This document shows positions 57,869-64,000 of a stretch of DNA of 64,000 nt, piece after piece; position 1 is the stretch's first letter; each line of letters starts with the position of its first letter. The stretch lies in NCBI RefSeq assembly GCF_001702265.1, contig NZ_MAUE01000037.1, positions 1 to 64,000 of the forward strand, written 5' to 3'. The stretch is from Pseudomonas aylmerensis (GTDB lineage: Bacteria; Pseudomonadota; Gammaproteobacteria; Pseudomonadales; Pseudomonadaceae). The notes under the pieces were generated by a model. It ran no database searches, was not told the origin of the DNA, and saw only the letters and a program-made list of their open reading frames with translations. Position numbers and translations under genes: made by a program.

Positions 57869-58303
57869 ATGCCTGACATTCGCGTCATGACCGCGTCCGA
57901 CTACGACGCCGTGCTCACCCTCATGCAAAACACCCCCGGCATCTCCCTGCGTGATGCCGACTCCCGCGAGGCCACCGAGCGCTACCTGGCGCGCAACCCC
58001 GGGATGAGTTTTGTCGCGCAAATCGAAGGCCAATTGATCGCGTGCGTCATGTGCGGCCACGACGGGCGTCGCGGGTATCTGCAGCACTTGCTGGTGCTGC
58101 CGGACTACCGTCGCCAAGGCCTCGCGCAGGCGTTGACCCGGCGCTGCCTTGAGGCGTTGGAACAGTTGGGTATCCACAAATGCCACATCGACGTGTTCAA
58201 GACCAACACCCACGCCGCCCAGTATTGGCAGGGCCAGGGCTGGAAGCTGCGTACCGATATCGACCGGTATTCCTTCACGCGCCCGGGCAATGAAAACGCC
58301 TAG
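57869..58303 (+). CDS. GNAT-family N-acetyltransferase
   Basis: A 144-residue acetyltransferase with LLVLPDYRRQGLAQALTRRC (acetyl-CoA motif RRQGLA) and THAAQYWQGQGWKLRTDIDR. ATG 57869 follows AAGG supplied at the edge of a REP. The last bases overlap the convergent response-regulator gene by four bases. The acceptor is unknown. Confidence 0.85.
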   Translation: MPDIRVMTASDYDAVLTLMQNTPGISLRDADSREATERYLARNPGMSFVAQIEGQLIACVMCGHDGRRGYLQHLLVLPDYRRQGLAQALTRRCLEALEQLGIHKCHIDVFKTNTHAAQYWQGQGWKLRTDIDRYSFTRPGNENA

Positions 58304-58902
58304 AACTCGCCGGAATACTTCACCGCTGCCGCTGCCCGCGAGGGTACATCCAAGGTGCGCAGCAGCGATGACACATGGATGCGCACGGTAAACGGCGAGA
58401 TATCCAGGGCCTTGGCGATTTCCTTGTTGGTCTTGCCCTGGGCGATCAGGCGCAGCACTTCCTGCTGGCGGGTGGTGAGGGTGTGAGTGTCGAGGGGCAG
58501 CAGGCCGGAGGGCGCGAACTTGACCAGCACCTCGCCTTCGCGGATCGCCAGCAGCGCCTGGCCGATCTCGTCGGGGGCGATGTTCTTGCCGATAAACCCG
58601 TCGGCACCCAGGGTCATCACTTGATCGATCAGCGCCGGGTCATCGACCATCGACACCACGACCAGGGTGGTGCGCCGCAGTCGCTGGCGCAGCTCGACCA
58701 GCTGGCTCATGCAGGTCAGGCCGGGAAAGCGCAGGTCGAGGATCAGCGTATCGACGTCGTGGCCGTCGCCGATCAGCGCGAGCACCGTGTCCAGGTCGCC
58801 GGCCTCTTGCACCACGGCTTCGGGCAGCAAGCGCTGTACGGTGCGCCGCATGCCTTCACGGAACATCGGATGGTCGTCGGCGATGATGATGCGATCGGTC
58901 AT
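58300..58902 (-). CDS. NarL/FixJ-type response regulator
   Basis: A 200-residue regulator with an N-terminal receiver domain (Asp9/Asp10 in IIIADDHP, phospho-acceptor Asp56 in LILDLRFPG, Lys106 in GFIGKNIAP) and a C-terminal LuxR-type helix-turn-helix (LTTRQQEVLRLIAQGKTNKE; SPFTVRIHVSSLLRTL). It is divergent, 114 bases away, from the hybrid kinase at 59017, its likely cognate partner. Confidence 0.93.
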   Translation of the reverse strand: MTDRIIIADDHPMFREGMRRTVQRLLPEAVVQEAGDLDTVLALIGDGHDVDTLILDLRFPGLTCMSQLVELRQRLRRTTLVVVSMVDDPALIDQVMTLGADGFIGKNIAPDEIGQALLAIREGEVLVKFAPSGLLPLDTHTLTTRQQEVLRLIAQGKTNKEIAKALDISPFTVRIHVSSLLRTLDVPSRAAAAVKYSGEF

Positions 58903-59016
58903 GGCGTGCTCCTCCCTGGGGCAAGGTTGTGCGCTGGCATGCTACCTTACCACCGCGCCCAGGGTCTGCCTGGGGTGCATGATGGATTTGTTGACTGCCG
59001 CACAAGGACGTACCCC

Positions 59017-60630
59017 ATGAGTCTTGAGACCAACTCCGAACTCGACCAGGCCAACCTGCGCATCGTGGTGGCCGCCATTGCTATCGTGTATATCGGCGCG
59101 CTGGGCTTCCTGCCCGGACAGTCGCTGGACACCTACCTGCCGGTAATCCTGTACATCGTGCTGTTCCTGCTGGCCTCCATCGTCTTGCGCCAGGTCATCG
59201 CGCGGTGGCCCGGGCATTACCCGGCGCGGCGGATTTTCGGCATGCTCCACGACTACACCGGCACCTCGTTCGGCATGGTCATCGGCGGTGAAGCGGCGTT
59301 GCCGCTGTATGCGGTGATGGTGTGGGTCAACCTCGGCAACGGCATGCGCTATGGCTCGCGCTACCTGGCGATTGCCACGGCATTGGCGTTGCTGGCGCTG
59401 TTGGTGGTGTACCGGCTGACACCGGTATGGCAGGCGCAGCCCTTCATGGTGCTGATGCTGATGATCACCAGCACGGTGATCCCGGTGTACGCGCATATCC
59501 TCCTGGAACGTACGCGCAAGGCGTCCGAACAAGCCATCGCGGCCAACCTGGAAAAGTCCCGGTTCCTGGCCCAGGCCAGTCATGACCTGCGCCAGCCCAT
59601 CCACTCCATCGGCCTGTTCACTGCGTGCCTGCGCGAAGCCAGGCTCGGCGATGAAGAGCGGCGGCTGGTGGACAACATCGACCGTTCGCTGCTCAACGTG
59701 TCGCAGTTGTTCCGCTCGATCCTCGACCTCTACACCCTCGACAATGGCCGCCTGTTGCCCAAATACCAGGCGATCCACCTGGGTGAATTTCTCGCTGATC
59801 TGGTGCGCCAGAACGCCGAGGCGGCGCGTTGGGCCGGCGTGGAATTGCGCCTGCGGCCTTGCGCATACTGGGTGCTGGTCGACCCGGCGCTGTTGGCGAC
59901 CATGGTGCAGAACGTGCTGTCCAACTGCTTCAAATACGGTGCGCACCGTCCCGTGTTGATCGGCGTGCGCATTCGCGACGGTGGCTTGGCGGTGGAGGTG
60001 CATGACCGGGGTCGGGGGATTGCCGAGGAGCATCTGTCAAAGGTCTTCGAAGAGTTCTATCGGGTACGCCACCTGCGTGACAAAGACGTCGAAGGCGTCG
60101 GCCTTGGGCTGTCCATCGTCAAGCGCCTGGGGCAGTTGATGGGGGTACACGTGAGCCTGCGTTCACGGGTTGGCCATGGCACGTCCGTGAGCCTCTACGG
60201 CCTGACCCTCGCCACCGCACCGCGTGCACCGGCCGCTCGCGACGAAACGCGCCAGGCGGGCCTGCTGACCGGTTTGAAAGTGTGCCTGGTGGAAGATGAT
60301 CACAACGTCTTGCTCGCCACCCAGGCCCTGCTGGAGCGCTGGGGCTGCGTGGTCCAGGCCGAGTCATCAGGACGCGACCTGGTCAGCGATTGCGACATCA
60401 TCGTCGCCGACTACGACCTGGGGAATCATGCCACCGGCATCGAATGCATCGATGCCCTGCGCGAACAACGCGGCTGGGCGGTCCCGGCCCTGATCCTCAC
60501 CGGGCACGATGTGGAGAAAATCCAGGCCGCCTTGCACGACCGTCAGATCGCCATTCTCTCCAAGCCCGTGCGTCCCGCTGAACTGCGCGGCACCCTGCGG
60601 GACCTGAGCCAGGAGACGGTTACTGGGTGA
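59017..60630 (+). CDS. Hybrid membrane sensor histidine kinase with C-terminal receiver
   Basis: A 537-residue kinase with about six N-terminal membrane helices and no PAS or periplasmic sensor. It has a HisKA domain with phospho-acceptor His189 (ASHDLRQPIHSIGLF), an ATPase domain (MVQNVLSNCFKYGAHRP; VEVHDRGRGIAEEHLSKVFE; GLGLSIVKRLGQLMG) and a C-terminal receiver (LVEDDHNVLL, Asp465 in VADYDLG, Lys of ILSKPVRP). AAGGACG precedes the ATG. The membrane module itself probably senses the signal. The neighbouring response regulator is its probable output. Confidence 0.92.
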   Translation: MSLETNSELDQANLRIVVAAIAIVYIGALGFLPGQSLDTYLPVILYIVLFLLASIVLRQVIARWPGHYPARRIFGMLHDYTGTSFGMVIGGEAALPLYAVMVWVNLGNGMRYGSRYLAIATALALLALLVVYRLTPVWQAQPFMVLMLMITSTVIPVYAHILLERTRKASEQAIAANLEKSRFLAQASHDLRQPIHSIGLFTACLREARLGDEERRLVDNIDRSLLNVSQLFRSILDLYTLDNGRLLPKYQAIHLGEFLADLVRQNAEAARWAGVELRLRPCAYWVLVDPALLATMVQNVLSNCFKYGAHRPVLIGVRIRDGGLAVEVHDRGRGIAEEHLSKVFEEFYRVRHLRDKDVEGVGLGLSIVKRLGQLMGVHVSLRSRVGHGTSVSLYGLTLATAPRAPAARDETRQAGLLTGLKVCLVEDDHNVLLATQALLERWGCVVQAESSGRDLVSDCDIIVADYDLGNHATGIECIDALREQRGWAVPALILTGHDVEKIQAALHDRQIAILSKPVRPAELRGTLRDLSQETVTG

Positions 60631-60955
60631 ACCCCTGCAGTGCGTTGCCGCGTGCGCCCTTGGGCTGGCAGTAAGCGGCGGGCTTCATCAAGCCAAAGCT
60701 GGCCACCGTGAACAAGCCACCGCTGGCGCCGCTGGGCACCGAGCAGTTGTACTCGCCGGAGGCAGCGCTGGCGATGTAGTAGGTGGTCATCGAATCGCTG
60801 CGCACATTGGAAATACGCTTGACCGGTTCGCCCAGGTTGGTTTCCGACAGGGTCTTGAGGTGGTCTTCGCTGGGCTTGACGTTGCTGCAGCCGGCGACGC
60901 CGATGATCAGGGCGCCGAGCAGGGTGAGACGGGTAATGGGGGCGTGCAGTTTCAT
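60620..60955 (-). CDS. Small lipoprotein, unknown
   Basis: A 111-residue lipoprotein with lipobox VAGC (LLGALIIGVAGCSNVKPSED). ATG 60955 is chosen over longer upstream frames. The mature part (MTTYYIASAASGEYNCSVPS; LFTVASFGLMKPAAYCQPKG) has two cysteines likely to pair. The last bases overlap the kinase gene by 11. Function is unknown. Confidence 0.72.
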   Translation of the reverse strand: MKLHAPITRLTLLGALIIGVAGCSNVKPSEDHLKTLSETNLGEPVKRISNVRSDSMTTYYIASAASGEYNCSVPSGASGGLFTVASFGLMKPAAYCQPKGARGNALQGFTQ

Positions 60956-61081
60956 GGTGATTCTTCCTTGGGTTGTTATGGTTTTTCCAACGCACAACGA
61001 ACCCGCGCGCAATGAATGCGCGGTGCCTGGGGAACGTTGGAAGTGGCGGCGAATATAGCGCCGCCGGGGGAAGCGGTCGAT

Positions 61082-61097
61082 TAGCACAAGTGTGCTA
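61082..61097. promoter_or_regulatory. Perfect 16-bp palindrome
   Basis: TAGCACA-AG-TGTGCTA is a perfect inverted repeat in the divergent gap between the small lipoprotein and the acetyltransferase. It is a good operator candidate but no regulator is adjacent. Confidence 0.45.
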
Positions 61098-61129
61098 GTG
61101 GCACGATGATTTCATGTAGGGAGATGCAC

Positions 61130-61600
61130 ATGCTGGAGATAAAACGCGCCACCCCGGAGCACGCCCAGGTGGCGTTCGACATCCGTTTGCGGGCCATTCG
61201 CAGCCAATGCATCGGCGCCTATACGTCCGAGCAAATGCTGCTGTGGACGCGGGGAAAAGCCGAGGACGGCTACGACGCCCTGATGGATCAACCGTTTTAC
61301 CTGGGCTGGGTCAACGGCGAGGCGGTAGCCACCGGAATGCTCGACCCGCGCAATAACGAAGTGGGCGCGCTGTTCGTGTTGCCCGATTACACCGGCCACG
61401 GTTATGGCAAGGCGATGCTGGCGTTTCTGGAAGACTTGGCACGCGAGCTGGACATGACCGCATTGGTCCTGGACTCGACGTTGAATGCGGCCAGTTTCTA
61501 TCGGGCGTGCGGTTACGTGGGGGATGAGCAGGCGATTTACCATTCGCCGTCCGGTTTGCAGCTGGCATGTATCCCGATGACCAAACAGCTCAGCCCCTGA
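61130..61600 (+). CDS. GNAT-family N-acetyltransferase
   Basis: A 156-residue acetyltransferase with GALFVLPDYTGHGYGKAMLA (motif GHGYGK) and DMTALVLDSTLNAASFYRAC. AGGGAG six bases before ATG 61130 decides the start. It is divergent from the small lipoprotein, with a palindrome in the gap. Confidence 0.86.
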   Translation: MLEIKRATPEHAQVAFDIRLRAIRSQCIGAYTSEQMLLWTRGKAEDGYDALMDQPFYLGWVNGEAVATGMLDPRNNEVGALFVLPDYTGHGYGKAMLAFLEDLARELDMTALVLDSTLNAASFYRACGYVGDEQAIYHSPSGLQLACIPMTKQLSP

Positions 61601-61698
61601 CACCACACTTTGCCGGGGGCGGCTTGCCGGCAAACAAGCCGGATGAGCGACCGCTATCTATGTCTATCGGGTGCCGCGCCAGGTAGGTGCGACGCTGT

Positions 61699-62628
61699 TT
61701 AGTGCGGATTGAGCGCCTGCTTGCGATACACCCCGGCCAATTCCCGCGCCAGCCCGATAAAGTTCTGCAGCGGCGCCGATGGATTGAATGTGCGCCGCAC
61801 CAGGGTAATCGGCGCCAGCAGCTTCGGCCGCGCGTCCTTGATCCGGCAATACACCACGCTTTCGCGGTGTACGTCGCGCATTGACGCAGGGACTACCGAG
61901 ATGCCTTCACCGGCGGCCACCAGGCTGAGGTTGGTGAGCATGCGCTCCACTTCAAAGGCGATCTTCGGTTCGAAGCCGCCGTTCTGGCAGGCCTTGATCA
62001 GGTTGGCGTACATGCCCGGCGCGCCGGGGCGGCGCACGAGGATGAAGCGTTCATCCTTGAGCGCGTCGAGCGCGATGTCGGTGCCGGGGGCTTTCAGCAA
62101 TGGGTGGCCGGTGGGCAGCGCCAGCAGCATATCTTCGTTGAGCAGGCGGTGGAAAGTCAGGCTTTGGTGAGTGCTGACCGGCGCGCGGAGGATGCCGATG
62201 TCGATGCGTTTTTCGACGCTGTCCTCGGTCACCTCCCGGGCGCTGCCTTCGTTGATCGACAGCTCCACGCCGGGGTAGCGCTCGCGGTACGCGCGGATGA
62301 TCCGTGGGATCAGCGGGTGGGCGGCGGCGGAGCTGGTGAAGCCGATCACCAGCGTGCCCTCGATGCCTTGGGCGGCGCGGGACGCCTTGAGCGAGCCTTG
62401 TTCGACACGGGCGAGGATGATCCGCACTTCATCGAGAAACACCAGGCCACCGGCCGTCAGGTCGACGCCCTTGGGGTGGCGCTTGAACAGGTCGAAGCCC
62501 AGCTCTTGCTCGAGCGCGCGGATCTGCTGGCTGAGGGGCGGTTGCTGCATGTTCAGGCGCGCAGCGGCACGGGTGAAATGTCGCTCTTCAGCCACCATGA
62601 TGAAATAGCGTAAATGGCGAAGTTCCAT
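61699..62628 (-). CDS. LysR-family transcriptional regulator (CatR/BenM-like)
   Basis: A 309-residue LysR protein opening MELRHLRYFIMVAEERHFTR with the helix-turn-helix LNMQQPPLSQQIRALEQELG; this fits the CatR/BenM subgroup. The effector domain includes GFTSSAAAHPLIPRIIRAY and RPGAPGMYANLIKACQNGGF. It is divergent from the carrier gene at 62746, which it probably regulates. Confidence 0.9.
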   Translation of the reverse strand: MELRHLRYFIMVAEERHFTRAAARLNMQQPPLSQQIRALEQELGFDLFKRHPKGVDLTAGGLVFLDEVRIILARVEQGSLKASRAAQGIEGTLVIGFTSSAAAHPLIPRIIRAYRERYPGVELSINEGSAREVTEDSVEKRIDIGILRAPVSTHQSLTFHRLLNEDMLLALPTGHPLLKAPGTDIALDALKDERFILVRRPGAPGMYANLIKACQNGGFEPKIAFEVERMLTNLSLVAAGEGISVVPASMRDVHRESVVYCRIKDARPKLLAPITLVRRTFNPSAPLQNFIGLARELAGVYRKQALNPH

Positions 62629-62745
62629 GGTGGTATATCCCGTGACAAGACTTTATTATTTGCGGCCGGCAGCGGCCAGGCGCCCAATATGCCGAAAGCG
62701 GCGCGCAGCGACAATAACAATAAATAAAAACAGGCTGGAGTACCG

Positions 62746-63960
62746 ATGCCGACCCGATACGCCAAGAACGCCACCCTGCCTATTTTGATTGCCATCGCAC
62801 TTGGCATGACGCTGGGCCTGGTGTCTCCGAGCCTGGCGATTGAAATGAAAGTGTTGAGTGACGGTTTCATCAAATGCGTCGGCTTATTGATGCCGTTCCT
62901 GTTGTTTGTATTGGTGTCCACCGGTGTTGCCGGTATCAAGCGTGAGCCGCAGCACCGCCGTGTCGTACGGCGCATCATTGTGTATTTCCAGTTGATGTCG
63001 TGTGCCGCGCTGATGCTGGGCATGGCCACGGGCTGGGTGTTCAACCTCGAGACCAGCGCGGTCTCGGCGCCGCCGTTACCGCCCGAAAGCTTCCTGCATG
63101 AACTGTCGCTGCTGTCGGCGTCCTCCACGCTGTACCGCGTGTTTACCCAGAGCCTGGTGCTGCAAGTGATGTTCGCCGCCGTGCTCTGCGGGCTGCTGCT
63201 GGGGCGCGGCAGCAGCCTCGGCAATCGCTGCCTGGGCTGGCTGGAGGCGGGCGTGCAGGGGGTGTTTTTCGTACTGCGGATAATCTTGACGTTTGCCCCC
63301 GTGGCGGCGTTTGGGGCGATGGCGTTTGTGGTGGGTAAATATGGGGTTAGTTCGGTCTTGCCGCTGTTGAAGTTCGTGCTGGTTATATACCTGGTGAGTG
63401 CGTTATTTGTGGTCGTGGTATTGGCCTTTATTACGCGTTTAGTTGGAATAAAGCTCACGCGTTTGATGGGTTATTTGAAAGAAGAGTTATTGCTGGTGAC
63501 ATTCACCGGTTCTTCCGTAGCGGCACTTCCCGGTTGCGTGGATAAACTCGAAGCCCTGGGCTGCGATCGCCAGTTAGTGCGCCTGGTGTTGACCACCGGC
63601 TACACCTTCAACCTGGCCGGGACCAACCTGTACCTGACTACCGCGATCATGTTCCTGGCGCATATGGCCGGGGTCGAGATTGCCCTGCCGGAGCTGCTCG
63701 CGGTGCTGGTGATCTGCCTGGTGACGTCACTGGGTTCCACCAGTGTGGCGGGGTCGGCGCTGTTCACCTTGATCGCCACCTTGAACATCCTGCAACTGGT
63801 CCCTCTGGAAGGGGTGGGCCTGTTGCTGGGAGTGGAGCGCTTGATGAAGTGCCGCTCGCTGACCAATGTGCTCGGCAACTGCGTGGCGTGCCTGGCGATT
63901 TGCGGGTGGCAGAAGTCGATTGATCGTGAGGTGTTGAAACAGGCACTGCCCACCCAGTAG
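62746..63960 (+). CDS. DctA-like dicarboxylate/amino-acid carrier with altered cation motifs
   Basis: A 404-residue member of the dicarboxylate/amino-acid:cation symporter family, shorter than DctA (about 430-444). Hairpin and helix blocks are recognisable (TFTGSSVAALPGCVDKLEAL; LTTGYTFNLAGTNLYLTTAI; TSLGSTSVAGSALFTLIATL; ERLMKCRSLTNVLGN). The usual acidic NLDGT reads NLAGT, and the acidic residue after DRFM is missing, so cation coupling may differ. It is divergent from the LysR gene. Its stop codon lies in a terminal hairpin. Confidence 0.83.
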   Translation: MPTRYAKNATLPILIAIALGMTLGLVSPSLAIEMKVLSDGFIKCVGLLMPFLLFVLVSTGVAGIKREPQHRRVVRRIIVYFQLMSCAALMLGMATGWVFNLETSAVSAPPLPPESFLHELSLLSASSTLYRVFTQSLVLQVMFAAVLCGLLLGRGSSLGNRCLGWLEAGVQGVFFVLRIILTFAPVAAFGAMAFVVGKYGVSSVLPLLKFVLVIYLVSALFVVVVLAFITRLVGIKLTRLMGYLKEELLLVTFTGSSVAALPGCVDKLEALGCDRQLVRLVLTTGYTFNLAGTNLYLTTAIMFLAHMAGVEIALPELLAVLVICLVTSLGSTSVAGSALFTLIATLNILQLVPLEGVGLLLGVERLMKCRSLTNVLGNCVACLAICGWQKSIDREVLKQALPTQ

Positions 63961-63985
63961 GAGCCGGCAAGCCGACTCCTACTGG
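63954..63985. terminator. REP-like hairpin over the carrier stop codon
   Basis: CCAGTAGGAGCCGGC and GCCGACTCCTACTGG pair around AA with one mismatch. The TAG stop of the carrier gene (63958-63960) lies in the left arm. It matches the element at 20689-20718 and probably ends transcription. Confidence 0.65.
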
Positions 63986-64000
63986 TGAGGGGTCAGCCTT

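Overview
The window looks like chromosome of a Pseudomonas, most likely of the P. fluorescens group. It is GC-rich (roughly 60-65% by eye) and gene-dense, with four-base ATGA/GTGA operon overlaps. It carries many copies of the palindromic GTGGGAGC...GCTCCCAC (REP/REPIN) repeats typical of that group, plus the usual FecI/FecR/TonB receptor, NCS1, LysR, GNAT and Tat/ABC uptake genes. I see no rRNA, tRNA, CRISPR array, prophage or insertion sequence. It reads as core and near-core metabolic and transport territory punctuated by repeat arrays.

Layout. 1-6.6 kb: organosulfur-type uptake. Two divergent SsuA-like binding proteins, an NtaA/SnaA/DszA-type flavin monooxygenase, a 19-bp minisatellite, then a Tat-exported binding protein with permease and ATPase. 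6.6-9.3 kb: AraC regulator, a small unknown protein, a 184-bp tandem REPIN array and a small lipoprotein. 9.3-13.2 kb: glutaminase, a second-copy signal peptidase II, a DUF6124/DUF3077-like gene behind a strongly structured leader, and an MddA-like methanethiol methyltransferase. 13.3-17.8 kb: polar amino-acid/amine ABC importer fused into one operon with an FAD amine oxidase, controlled by a divergent IclR. 18-20.3 kb: carboxy(nor)spermidine dehydrogenase and decarboxylase. 20.8-26.3 kb: LacI regulator, ABC importer and GpdQ-like phosphodiesterase. 26.4-30.3 kb: diguanylate cyclase, LysE exporter, repeat block and DUF1624-type membrane protein. 30.4-34.4 kb: FecI sigma, FecR anti-sigma and TonB receptor.

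34.5-39.1 kb: DUF924, GST, then GntR-MFS-amidohydrolase. 39.2-40.2 kb: an exported protein/lipoprotein pair, then a ~200-bp repeat array. 40.8-47.3 kb: creatininase family, two L,D-transpeptidases, alginate-lyase-like enzyme, a DapF paralogue with altered active-site residues, and a TPM-domain membrane protein. 47.3-50.6 kb: methyltransferase, lipoprotein and three GNAT acetyltransferases. 51-57.6 kb: NCS1 permease with divergent LysR, a 144-bp repeat array, then an operon of flavin monooxygenase, Rid-family protein, DUF1028 and M20 hydrolase. 57.8-64 kb: GNAT, two-component pair, lipoprotein, GNAT, LysR and a DctA-like carrier.

Most of the window serves scavenging of organic S, N, P and iron sources, each uptake module sitting beside its first catabolic enzyme and its own regulator. 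The least explained items are the structured leader at 11.9-12.0 kb, the FMO/Rid/DUF1028/M20/NCS1 set, the altered DapF paralogue, and three repeat arrays in which REPINs have been tandemly amplified with different periods. All functional names come from motif recognition by reading; none has been tested by database search.
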